This document shows, in pieces, positions 43,436 through 54,033 of a stretch of DNA of 64,000 nucleotides. The DNA lies in assembly GCA_032821775.1 (NCBI GenBank), contig JAVLRN010000001.1:2480001-2544000 (forward strand), read 5' to 3'. Under the pieces are notes generated by a model. It did no database searches. It had not been told where the DNA came from and was given only the letters and a program-made list of their open reading frames with translations. The stretch comes from Sanguinoderma infundibulare (Eukaryota; Basidiomycota; Agaricomycetes; Polyporales; Polyporaceae). Each line of letters opens with the position of its first letter. The stretch's first letter is position 1. A program made the translations under genes and the position numbers.

Positions 43436-45262
43436 ATGCCGAGTCTTCGGTGTTTGAAGCGTGAAGTGTAAGATACGCGAAGCTGGTTTGTGGGTTATCG
43501 TACAGTTGACGTTTCAGTTATCGCCAACATCATATGGACTCCCTGTACGAGTACGTCCTGGTTGTTTCCGTGTTTCCGTGGATTGCTTGTCTTGCCTACT
43601 GCTACTGTTGTAGTTCTATTCGTACTTTGCTTGGTTTTAGTTCTATTTGGTAGGAATGAAAGGGTTTTCCGTCCAGAAAGGTTGCGGTTCCTAGTACCAC
43701 TACTGTACATCACGTAGTATATACGAAGTAGTGCATCTATTCTATCAATGGATTGGTTAGTGGGCGTCATCGACATCAGTCCAAGTGCGGTTGTAATGAT
43801 TATGAGTTTCTTGAGAACTGAACACGATGCACAGTCGCAATGACGAATTTCGAAGGAACATAACGATTTGCAATCTATCTATAGTGGCGGCCCCTTCAAT
43901 GTGCCACTCATTCAGAATACGCTATGCATTTCGGTATTAATACGGCGTTGTGGCGAACTTTGGGGTGCAAAAATGCGATCTGCGGGCTGCACAGGTGCCA
44001 TCGAAGATCGTTCGTTGGAAGGACAGGCCGTCCAAGAAGTGCCGGAAATGAACACAGCAGACGGTTCGAGTGGCACTGGCTAGTCGGTGATAATTAGAGC
44101 TTGCTTTGTTCCAGTCCGCAATGTGTGTACGAAGCCCGCCGCGTGTCTTCTCGAAATGAACCTAGCCGAGGCATGCCATCGCCACTCCGCAGACATAATG
44201 TCTCAGAATGGACTCCTGTGCGTCTATTTTACAAGGAATGCCGAGGGCAATTGGGGCATTTTGCTTCCGCGCAGCGCGGTGTGAGTAGTTCCACTTTTCG
44301 ACTCGTGGTTTTGTCATACATTGGATGAGGCTAATGCCATCACGAGGTTAGCTTCAGGACCAATCTGCGGGCGGCAGAGTCGACAGTGCGGCTCTATCGA
44401 AGTTCTAGTGCCTAACCCTGCCGAAAAGAACAATGCTCGTCCCTGCCATTGTTCGATTTGGTTCCTTTGTCGAACGAATAAGGTGAAGCGGGGGGCGAAC
44501 TGGACAAGGGTAAGCGCAGTTTGTCCAGGAATACTTGGTAGACTGGAATGGTAACTGCCTGCGGAATCCAGCAGGCCAGTCACGACTCGGCGAGCTGCGT
44601 CTTCCCAGCCTGTCCCCGGCACAATTGCCGACCACGCTGAATTCCGTCCTCAACCTGCCGTTCATTTCCAAAGCACTTGGAGTTGACTGGCAGCTCGAGT
44701 CAGACCGAGACAGTCAGCGCAAAGCTACACACCAGAGTCCAGATCGTTAACAGGGAGCCGCATATATATGCGCCTGGTCGATTTCTTCACATCCGGCACC
44801 GTCCGCATTTCGCAGCACCCGCTGCTAGTTTGCGTTGGATAGAGTAGACCAAGGGCAACAAGCAGATCGGTGAGTCAGACAGAGATAGCATGGCACCAGA
44901 CTCACGCGCGTTTGGTGAGGAGGGACGCCCACAGCTGCAAACACCGAAGTTTGGTACATGACGCCACGCGTTGACGGTTTTCCACGGATCCGAAACTCAA
45001 TCAGGACGCGTCAAGCGTCTGTCCCTTGGCTTGAACAAGGTCACCAAGTGGTCTCCAGGCCTCTCCGCCCAGGTCGCCTCGTTGTCAGCAGCCACCTCCC
45101 AGTCTATCTTCCTGCTCTGCATACTTAAACCCTCTGTCGCTCTCACAACCAATCCCCCGTTCCCCTCCAGATCATCAGTTTCGTGTTTTCCCCTCTTGAA
45201 GGTGCGTCCATCCAGATTCAATAACGCGTATGACGTTCCTCAGACGTGTTTCTCTTCTCCAG
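43436..45262. other. Gene-poor interval of about 1.8 kb
   Basis: The 3' part of the PB1 gene and the upstream of the F-box/LRR gene. Open frames (43495-43776, 43868-44083, 44314-44671) have no motifs or matched splice sites. A palindromic GCATATATATGC occurs at about 44760-44771. Just before the next ATG, a GGTGCGTCC donor and CTCCAG acceptor (about 45203-45262) suggest a 5' UTR intron. Confidence 0.4.
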
Positions 45263-47134
45263 ATGGCGCAGCCTCAGCCAATCATCGAGGCGCAACTCGA
45301 CTTCCTCAATGCCCCACCACCTGGAGACAATCCTACCACGGCCACGGTCTACGACCCCGTCGAATCTGGGCTCTGGGAAGACGAGGTGTTGACCACCAAG
45401 TACCTCTCCACAGTCGGAGAACCTAGACACATGAGCGATGACACTCGCGCACTGCTCAACAGTCGCGTTACCATGTTCAAGGTGCGCATCGCCGAGTTGA
45501 CTCGCCTCCGCCAGCGGTTGGAGCGACCCTCGGAGATAATCAATCGCGAGCTAGCGGGCCACCTGTGGAAGCATCGTTTCTTGACTCGCGCCCTCTTTCG
45601 CATCTGCGAGCTCCCCGACGAGGTCCTCGGCATCATATTTTCCTACGTCGTCTACTCTGGCCCCTCCGCTTCCGTGGATCACTTCCACAAAGCTCGTACC
45701 CGCCTCATCTGGACCTGCAAGCGTTTCAGGAACGTCGCCTTGGAGCACCGCACCCTCTGGGGCACAGTCTACTTCACCGACCGGTATCCTTGGACGCTCT
45801 CATTCAATGCAATATTACGAGCGAACACCGTGCCACTCACTGTCGGGTTTGGCTCAAACCCCGATATCCCAACATTGCATCAGGGATGCCAACCCCTCAA
45901 GCCTGGCGAGATCACTATGATCCTCGCTGGTCTGTCCCGGTCCGTTCCCCATCTACGACACGTCAGTGCTGTCGTGGGTGACGATGCGATGGACCGATTG
46001 TGTCGCTGGCTTGCACCCACCGGGTTTTATGTGCCTCCCCTCACGTCTTTGCAGTCCATCCGCCTTTGCTTTGCTCCGGAGAAGGACGGCGAGGGAGATT
46101 TGACAGAAGGACCACCGACGACACTGTTCGGGGAACTCTCTGAATTGCCGAACTTGCGTATCATTCACCTGGATGGCGTGCGTATCGATTGGGACAAGCA
46201 GTCGCCGACCGCGTTCGCGAACGCTAAAGCGCTGGTTGTCGCGACCGTCGCTCGTCCCGTGCCTACCCCCCGCTCCAGCAAATGGCTTGAGATCCTCTCT
46301 GCCGCCTCAGCCACGTTGGTCAAACTCGAACTCCAGAAGTTTTGGATATTTCGTCAACACGACGAAACCTTCCCCTCGACCCCCATCGAGCTCCCCAACC
46401 TTCTCGAGTTCAACGTCCATTACGAACATGACGCGCAGGGCACCGAGTTCACCTTCGCCCACTTCCACGCGCCGCGACTAGCGTGTCTCAACGTCGAAGA
46501 CATCCAGCCGAAGATGGCGAACTTCGAGCGGCTGCTCGCGAACACGCACGGCCGGTTCCCCGAGCTTCGGATGCTCTCCATGCGCTTCATGGCGTGTTAC
46601 GGGATCGAGCGTCCAGCGCCGCTGAGGAACGAATATTTCCGCCAGTTCGGCAAGTGGCTGCGCGCGCTGCCGCGCCTCAAGGTGCTGAAGCTCGGCTGGA
46701 CGTACCACGCGATCCAGGCGCTGCTGCGACCGCTGGCCGTGCCGGAGCTGTACCTGGAGAGGGAGGAGATCGAGGACTTGAGCGGGAAGAAGAGGAAGGG
46801 CCTCCCGTACACGCTGCCCGTGTGCTGCCCCGAGCTCGAGACGATTGCCATCGCCTGGGGCAAGATCCGAGATCCGACGGTGCACGTCCCCGACCTCAGG
46901 TTTTGGATGATGGCGCGGCAGACGCTGGGCAAGCCGTACCCTCTCGTGGAGGTGCAGGCGATCGGCGACTGGAGCTCGGAGCCCGAGGACGCTGCAAAGT
47001 TTCGGCAAGCGCTCCACACGAATGAGATCTACAAGTTTGTCGGCCGCTTGCTTATCTCATTCCAGCCGACGATGATAGACGCGGAAAGGCAGTTGAGAAG
47101 CGAGGTCGGGTTGGGATTCACGCTGAAGGAATGA
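45263..47134 (+). CDS. F-box/LRR protein
   Basis: One uninterrupted exon of 623 residues from the ATG at 45263; the ATG at 45230 lies inside a probable 5' UTR intron. A helical leader (LLNSRVTMFKVRIAELTRLR) precedes the F-box-like helices ICELPDEVLGIIFSYVVYSG and LIWTCKRFRNVALEHRTLWG. These are typical of the expanded Agaricomycete F-box family (F-box near residues 120-175). The C-terminal 400 residues are irregular leucine-rich repeats (LSELPNLRIIHLDGVRIDW, FPELRMLSMRFMACYG, LPRLKVLKLGWTYH). It is a probable SCF substrate receptor with unknown target. It is not closely similar to the F-box gene at 20.1 kb. Codons become very GC-rich after about 46480, which opens long antisense frames. Confidence 0.75.
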   Translation: MAQPQPIIEAQLDFLNAPPPGDNPTTATVYDPVESGLWEDEVLTTKYLSTVGEPRHMSDDTRALLNSRVTMFKVRIAELTRLRQRLERPSEIINRELAGHLWKHRFLTRALFRICELPDEVLGIIFSYVVYSGPSASVDHFHKARTRLIWTCKRFRNVALEHRTLWGTVYFTDRYPWTLSFNAILRANTVPLTVGFGSNPDIPTLHQGCQPLKPGEITMILAGLSRSVPHLRHVSAVVGDDAMDRLCRWLAPTGFYVPPLTSLQSIRLCFAPEKDGEGDLTEGPPTTLFGELSELPNLRIIHLDGVRIDWDKQSPTAFANAKALVVATVARPVPTPRSSKWLEILSAASATLVKLELQKFWIFRQHDETFPSTPIELPNLLEFNVHYEHDAQGTEFTFAHFHAPRLACLNVEDIQPKMANFERLLANTHGRFPELRMLSMRFMACYGIERPAPLRNEYFRQFGKWLRALPRLKVLKLGWTYHAIQALLRPLAVPELYLEREEIEDLSGKKRKGLPYTLPVCCPELETIAIAWGKIRDPTVHVPDLRFWMMARQTLGKPYPLVEVQAIGDWSSEPEDAAKFRQALHTNEIYKFVGRLLISFQPTMIDAERQLRSEVGLGFTLKE

Positions 47135-47533
47135 TTGGTATGGAGGAGGATCGGACGCATTAGCACTCGGGTTGTCGTAGCGTATATAGTTTGTCTCGGG
47201 GAAATGTATCCATCATTCATGCATGGTATTATCGAAAGCTCACTGTGGCACCTTCTCATGCAAATATGGACGCCATGGCGAACGACGCGCAGTGCCGTAA
47301 CTTGCGTTGGTTGAACTCGTGGATGAACATGAATAGACGCCAAACCGGGCGCTGGTTCACGTGAATGAGCCGCTGATTCACGTGAGGCGCGTTATTTGGC
47401 TGTATATACGCGATGGATGGCAGGTCCCCGGTTCAGGTTCAACGTTGGAATCCTCTTCGTCTTCACCCTGCACAAGGAAATTCCCTCTTAGCATCCACGA
47501 TCCTCTTCCAAACACCCGTCGACGCACGCACTC
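47135..47533. other. Intergenic region with HD1 promoter
   Basis: A TATA-like TGTATATAC at 47401-47409 lies about 130 bp before the homeodomain gene's ATG. No other gene. Confidence 0.35.
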
Positions 47534-48529
47534 ATGTCTGTCCCGCTTTCGCCAACGATCTCCGCCTCTTCCTTGGATTCCCCCAAGTTGGACCCAATCC
47601 GTCATGCCTACGGCACTCTTTCTACGCGCAGGCGTCTTGCGCCATCCCAAACAAGCGTGCTTGCGTCTGTGTTTGAGGTCAAAACTCACCCGACGCGAGA
47701 GGAACGCGCCCTACTCGCTGCGGAGCTTGGAATGTGCGCATATAGTCCGCTTGGCATGTTCGAGGACTAATTGTCTCTGCATTGTCCCTATAGGGAGCTG
47801 AAAGCCGTGAATGCATGGTTCCAGAACAAACGCCGTACCTTAAAGAAGACATGGTCAAGCACTTGCGGATGGTCAAAGGGTTCGCTGCCAGAGAACAAGC
47901 ACGTCCGTCCGCCCCATGGCCCCAGAACGCTGTCGCATTCCGACTCCATCATTTCCCTGGAGCGCATCGCATCCTCGCGCGAGCTGCCCTATAAAGCCAA
48001 GGGGTCGTCCTCTTTGAGCTTGCCCAGCCGCATCCCTGTTACTCCAAAACGTCGGTCGGCGACCACGGAAGCGTCGAGGGAGATATGGGAGCTTCTTGCC
48101 TCGTCGCCTCCCACGCGGCCTTCATCCCCTTCGCGCGGTGAGCCTCTTCTCGCTCTGGACCCGTGCAACAAGAGGCTCCGGACGCTGGAGTGGGCGTGCG
48201 CAAATGCGCGCGCGACGCGCAAGGCGAGCATACGCCGGGCGAAACTTGCCGCCAAGGCCGCGGAATCGGATGATGACGATGACGTGCCTATGCTTGTCTT
48301 GGACGCCACGCCCCGCAAAAGGTCGGCGTCGGGCGAAGACACGGAGACGGAGGAGGACGAGGCGATCACACCCAACGTCAGCACTGAGCTGCTCCCAGCC
48401 TTCATTCTGCCTCCCGAGGGCGAAGAGCTTGCTGCCTGCGTGCCGAAACGCCGAGGGAAAGGCAAGGACATGGACATGGAGGCCGCAATGGCTCTGCTTG
48501 GCTTCATGGCTCCCGAACCTGTGGCCTGA
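47534..48529 (+). CDS. Homeodomain transcription factor, copy 1
   Basis: Two exons, 47534-47733 and 47794-48529, give 311 residues. The homeodomain spans about residues 32-90: RRRLAPSQTSVLASVFEVKT, HPTREERALLAAELGM, then ELKAVNAWFQNKRRTLKK, with the invariant WFQNxRR recognition helix. The intron splits the Met codon (AT|G) in the loop before the recognition helix. The C-terminal part is Ser/Pro-rich with LRTLEWACANARATRKASIR, an acidic run (ESDDDDDVP), PRKRSASGEDTETEEDEA and an end MEAAMALLGFMAPEPVA. It is a nuclear DNA-binding regulator. It is a regular 60-residue homeodomain, not the TALE-type HD1 of mating loci. The second homeodomain gene, 3.8 kb downstream on the same strand, has the same intron site and LEWACAN motif. 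Confidence 0.85.
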
Positions 48530-49249
48530 ATCGGGCGCGCTCTGCATTCGATGATGGACCACGGAGGGGCCGCGTTTATGGAGGACTATATGCGCTCGTG
48601 TATGAACATCGAACCTTGGATTGGACCCGTTGACCATGGAAGCACCTTGCATTACGTCCGTGTATGTTTTCAGCTGTATTCCTGGCCCTGGCATGCATGC
48701 GTGTGTGCTGGGGATCCAACATTAGAAACGACTTGATGACCATATGACTATTGATGATACTTATTCCTCTGTAGATAGCCCTCATCGTACAATGTTGTCT
48801 TGTTACTGTCGCATACCTCCTGCATTTATACCTTGCCAATTCTCGACGCATGGGCCTATATAACACAAGACGAGTGAGCGAGGGTGCTCGAGGCCGGCGT
48901 GTTTTGAATTTTCAGGGACCTAGTTCTTTGTGGCGAGGCGCCGCTGACGGTTGCCGCGCGTCGAAGGCCGTCAGGCGTCAAAGTGAGGTCCGAGGATGGG
49001 CGGGGGCAGAGCAACTGACAGCCTCGACACCCCGGCACGGCCCCACCACACCGGCCTAAATAAGTCAATGACACGCTCGAACCGACACGCCGCTCCAGGT
49101 TCCCTCCCCACTTGTCTTCCCTCCCATCCTCCCTGGCCCGGGAGCCATAACTCCCACCCAGTTCTCCTCCGCAGCTAGCCCACTCTTCGCCAGTCTCTCC
49201 TTAAATCTCATTCTCTGCTTGTGTCTCTCCACATCTCCCCAAAGCCGCA
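48530..49249. other. Intergenic region upstream of the lyase gene
   Basis: A 720-bp gap with a long CT-rich stretch (about 49090-49240) just before the ATG at 49250, typical of a fungal core promoter. No gene recognised. Confidence 0.4.
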
Positions 49250-51706
49250 ATGGCTGACTACGACAAAGAGACGGCGGGACTCACATCGTCTCGCCCAAAG
49301 CCAGCCGCCAGGAAATGGATCTGGATCGGTGTTCCGGTAGCTATAGCCGTCATCCTCGCCGCCGTCCTCGGTGGGGTGCTGGGCAGCCGCGCCCACAAGA
49401 GCTCGAACACCAACGTTGCCGTCGCGTCCCCCACCGGCGAGGCGGCCGCCAGCCAGGCCGCCAGCATCAAAGAGCAGGTTGGCGTGTTCCCTACCGGCAC
49501 TGACAGCCAGTACCTGCTACCGATCTACCCCTCAACGGTGAGTCCGATTAACTTCGCCCCTATGTGTCGCCCTGCTAACTGGCTCGCACAGACAAACACT
49601 GCCGCGTTCACCACCCCTACATTCATTGCATCCAACAATGCAGCGCTTGCTTGGCCCAAGGACTCCTTCCAACCGACCAACCCCCAGCCGACTGCCGTCC
49701 GCCAAGACCGCCCTCGCATCCTCGCGCCCGCATACAAGTGGGCCGCCCTGCCCGCGCTCATCAAGACCGATCCGTACCTCAAGTTCTGGAACGACACCAT
49801 CTTCTCGAATGCCACGGCCTACTTTGGCCTGCCGCCCGTCGTGTACCACATGGACGGCAGCAGCGGCATCCTAGACAACGCGCGCGAGGTCAAGATGCGC
49901 GTTAAGGCGTTTGCGTACGTCTACCGGATGACGAACGATACCAAGTGGCTTGACAGGACGTTCTCGGAGCTCCAGGTATGCAGAGCATGGTCTTGTCCCG
50001 CGGCCTTGCGTCATTGATGGAACCGAATTTCCGCTAGAATGCTGCTGGGAACGGCTCGACTCCTTTCGGGCCCAATGACCAGACGAAATGGAACCCGACC
50101 CACTTCCTCGACACGGCCGAGTTCACTGCAGCGTTCGCCATCGCGTACGATTGGTTGTACGACGCCTGGTCGGCCACCCAGAGGAGCGAGATCCTGACTT
50201 CCATGATGTTCTACGGTCTCCAGCCGGGTCTGACCGCGTACAACGGCGGGAGCAACGGCTGGTGGGCGAACGGCATCGAGGGTAACTGGAACTGTGTCTG
50301 CAACAGCGGTCTTACCATGGGTGCGCTCGCCATCCTCGGTGACGATACCTCGGGCACCGCAGAGGCCATCCTCGCACAGTCGGTTCCGAACGCGCTCAGG
50401 AACTGCATCTTCGCTGTTTCCTCCGACGGTACGTGGTCGGAGACGGCGAACTACTGGTACTTCGGTACCACCGGGCTCGCGGAGATGACGTCCTCGCTGA
50501 TGACCGCGACGGGATCCGACTACGGGCTGCTCACGAACAACCCGAACCTGAACAAGACCGGGCTGTACCACATGCATGTGAGTGGTCCGGGCTCGCTGTT
50601 CGCGTACGGCGACCACGGCCCGAACAAGTTCTCGACGACCGCGAACTCGATCATCTTCTTGGGCGACCAGCTTCAGCACCCGGAGTACGTGCTCTTCCAG
50701 CGCGACCAGCACGATGCGCCTGAACCGAACTCGATGTTCTGGTACAACCCCGAGGTGTCTGGCGCGTTCTGGGACGGGACGGCGCTGGACCACGTGTTCG
50801 ACAACAGCACGGACCAGTGGGCGGCGATGCGCTCGTCTTGGACCGACGAGAACGCGCTGTACGTGGCGATGAAGGCGGGGACGCTCAATGGTCACCAGAC
50901 GCACAACGACCTCGACTGCGGTGACTTCGTGCTCGACGCGCTCGGGACGCGGTGGGCGGGCGAGCTCGGGTCCGGTGACTACCTCTCGACGGGCTACTTC
51001 ACGAGCGAGGCACAGGACGCCCAGCGGTGGCTGTACTACCGCAAGCGGACGGAGGGCCAGAACACGATCCTGGTCAACCAGGCGAACCAGCTCGTGACGG
51101 CGGCGCCGACGATCAACTTTGGTTCGTCGGGCACGCAGCAGGGCTCGAGCACGGTCTTCCAGGTGCCGAGCGACTCGACGGCGTTCTTCACGGCGGACCT
51201 GGCGAGCGCGTACGACAACGTGTAAGTGTTGGCTTGTTTTGTGCGCATTTAGTGAGGTGAGATATTGACATGGGTACGGCAGAACGTCGTTCAAGCGTGG
51301 TATCCGGATGATCAACGGGCGGAAGCAGGTGCTGCTGCAGGACGACATCAACGCGTCGGGCTCGATTATGTGGCGGATGCACACGAACGCGACGGTGTCG
51401 GTGTCGGGGACAACTGCGACGCTGAAGATCGGGGACAAGACGGTACAGATGAGCATCCTGAACGCGCCGAGCGGAGTGTCGATGACGACGGGACCGGCAC
51501 AGCGGTTCGACAACGACCCGGCGCTGCCAGCGGGCCAGGTGGACCAACCGAACCCAGGCGTGACGGTGGTTATGATCAACCTGCCGGCGGGGACGTACAG
51601 CTTGCAGGTGTTGTTCAACCCTCAGTGGAGCGGGATGTCCGCGAGCGACTTCAAGACGCCGCCGTCGGTGGCGATCGACAACTGGTCGTTGACGAGCCAC
51701 AACTGA
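49250..51706 (+). CDS. Heparinase II/III-like polysaccharide lyase, N-terminally membrane-anchored
   Basis: Four exons, 49250-49537, 49592-49975, 50038-51221 and 51283-51706, give 759 residues with all phases closing. A short cytosolic head (MADYDKETAGLTSSRPKPAA) is followed by one membrane helix (WIWIGVPVAIAVILAAVLGG), so the protein is a type II membrane or secreted-signal-anchor protein. The lumenal part has an alpha-helical toroid: RILAPAYKWAALPALIKTD, then FTAAFAIAYDWLYDAW, then NWNCVCNSGLTMGALAILGD. The heparinase II/III module has the His-rich GTLNGHQTHNDLDCGDFVLD and RWAGELGSGDY. A beta-sandwich end follows. The family cleaves uronic-acid polysaccharides by beta-elimination. The substrate is unknown; a glucuronan or the fungus's own cell-wall glucuronic polymer is possible. 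It is flanked by two homeodomain genes. Confidence 0.8.
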
Positions 51707-52313
51707 TTGGTCGCCGTCCACGATCGTTGGTCGAAAAGACAGACTAGATAATACCACTAGTGTTGTACGCGTTGGACCAGTGGTGCTCGGGTAGACACTA
51801 CATACGAATCTTGTACAGACCGTCCGCCTGGGGCGTGGATGGATCGGACTGGACTACATAGTGCGACGATCATTGACGGAACTATATTGTGCCAAGGACG
51901 CTATCGATTCCTTCTTCACCTGCAGCATAGTAGCGTAGGACGGAGTAGAGTACACAACTTCTTTATTTTTGCACGAACTCTTGTTGTGTTTCATCATCTA
52001 TTTTCATGACACGACTTCTCATCCCCTGGTTGAGACTGTGGCAACTGGTATCACATACCATGCCAATTGCCTCGTCATTCTCTTGCAATATATTGGCTTG
52101 GCAACATGGAGGACAGGAGGGTGACAGCTGGGAGACAAGAGGGACGTGACTTGACTCTTCACTAATTGAACGCGGTCACGGGATCGTGAAGGGTGTAGGA
52201 GTCGAGGAGGGGGCTGGAGTGGGACTGGCAGGGGCTGACTCGCACGGCGATGCTCAAAGGCGCGAGGTGCATCGGTCGCTGCTGCTCTGTCCGTTCCACG
52301 ACGTGCATAGGAC
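51707..52313. other. Intergenic region between lyase and HD2
   Basis: 3' UTR of the lyase and the promoter of the second homeodomain gene. The minus-strand frames here are shadows of the HD2 exon. Confidence 0.4.
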
Positions 52314-53616
52314 ATGGCCGACTCCTCGGATCCTTCCCCTCGCAGGACCCGTTCGCGCTCCCGCATCGCCTCTGGTAGCTCTAGGAGGACACGCTCGAGG
52401 ACCGTCTCCAAACACGCACCGCCAGACCCACAACCTGTATCTGCTATCCATTCCATCAAGCCTGCCCCTGAGGAGCACACCCCTCCCTCTGTGGAGAAAC
52501 GGCCGAGGCACAAGATGACCGACTACCAGCTCCAGCGGCTCGAAGAGCTTTACCAGGCCGACACCCATCCGAGCAGGAGAGCCAAGGAGACACTCGCCGC
52601 CGAGGTTGGAATGTGAGTAGCCGTGCCACCATTTAGATTATGCGCGAAACAGAGTGCGACATGCTGTGTCGAACTAAACCACCCCCTAAAGGTCCGTCAA
52701 GAGCGTCCTCATCTGGTTCCAGAACCGGAGGCAAGACCGGAGCAAGAAGATGAAGGCGGTCAGCACGCCGGCCCTGACGACCAAGGCCCGTCATGGTCCC
52801 GTCCAAACCAAGCCCGCCTCGGATAAGCCGCCGACGGCACAGACAAGACGGAGGCCGCTGACCCGCAACGCCGCCGCCCGCGCAAAGATGGAGGACGCCA
52901 AAGGCAAGCCGGCCCCGTCCCCGCGCCCGCTCACGCCGCTCCCCGTCTCTCTCTCCGGCGACACGACGCTCGTGACGCCCCACACGGATCATTCTGCCTA
53001 TTCTGCCTACCTCCAGAGCTCGCTTTCGCCGTCTGCGGACGCACACAGCCTCCACCGCTTCCTCTGCCAGCCTCCTCCTCAGAGCCCCAACGCCGTGGCC
53101 AGCCACCACCTCCTCTCGCCCCGTGCCGAGAAGCGTTCTCCGGACCTCTGGAAGCACCTCCCGCCCACCCCGCCCAGCCGCAACGGCAGGCGGTCCGCGC
53201 GGCCGTTGCCCGCCTGCGGGAGCCCGCTCAGGCCTCTGGCGAACGTGTCCAACTTTGACAACGACTTCGACGTCGACATCGATGCCATACCCCTCCCTGC
53301 TGAAGCCGACCGCCGGGAGAAACCGACGCTCGAGTGGGCGTGCGCGAACTCGGCCGCCCGGCGCAAGCATCGCCTCGCCATCTACCGGGACGAGGACGAC
53401 TCTTCGGGCGAGAGCAACGACTTCGAGGAGGCCGACCTCGGTGCGAAGCGTTGGGTCGCTGCGAGATCCAGGTCGAGGTCGAAGTGTCGGCCGGTCCTCC
53501 GCGAGGTTACGATCCCAAGCGAGTTCCAGGGCAGGTACTCTCCGGACGTCGTCATGGGTGCGCGTCTGCTGCTCACCCTCAAGCACTCTGCGGACGACAC
53601 GGTTTTTGACGCTTGA
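52314..53616 (+). CDS. Homeodomain transcription factor, copy 2
   Basis: Two exons, 52314-52612 and 52692-53616, give 407 residues. A Ser/Arg-rich basic head precedes the homeodomain (about residues 60-120): KRPRHKMTDYQLQRLEELYQ, ADTHPSRRAKETLAAEVGM, then SVKSVLIWFQNRRQDRSKK. The intron again splits the Met codon (AT|G) before the recognition helix, as in copy 1. Further on there is a proline-rich region (PSPRPLTPLPVSLSGDTT), the acidic DNDFDVDIDAIPLPAEADR, and the shared motif TLEWACANSAARRKHRL. The end is RYSPDVVMGARLLLTLKHS and a short tail. It is a nuclear regulator. Shared intron position and C-terminal motif indicate descent from one gene with copy 1. It is convergent with UTP17. Confidence 0.86.
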
Positions 53617-54033
53617 CACTCGGGGGCCTAATCTGGATTTGCTGGTGCTCGTTCTCCTCGGTGGTATCTGGGTCTCCCTGGGCTTTGCTTCTGTGTCAGG
53701 CTTCCAGGCTACTTATCATCATATACCCGCGTGTCCCGGCCACGTCACATCTCTATACCCGTCAGCCTCTCGCATTTACTCGCGCGTTTGTTTTGGTAGT
53801 TTCAAATGGGATACGATGCTTGTTGCATATCAAACAACACCACAGCACGAGGGCTGCCGCTATACCAATGCAAATAAAATATACTCGTGAGTGTGTGAAG
53901 GTGCTAGAGATATAGCTATGCACGTATGCGACAAGCAATGCAGATGAATACACACTTCTCCTCCGACACCCTCGCCATTTGGTCCTAGATGATTTATAGA
54001 CATGGCCACACGCATATACATGAAAGTACACCC
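53617..54033. other. Convergent intergenic region
   Basis: 3' UTRs of HD2 and UTP17; no further gene. Confidence 0.45.

Noticed and set aside
45230..45262. Upstream ATG at 45230 as the F-box/LRR start
   Set aside because: The stretch ends in CTCCAG directly before ATGGCG and begins after a GGTGCGTCC donor, so it is more likely the end of a 5' UTR intron.
47534..53616. Mating-type A (HD1/HD2) locus
   Set aside because: Both genes encode ordinary 60-residue homeodomains on the same strand, not a divergent TALE/typical pair, and no mitochondrial intermediate peptidase gene is adjacent.
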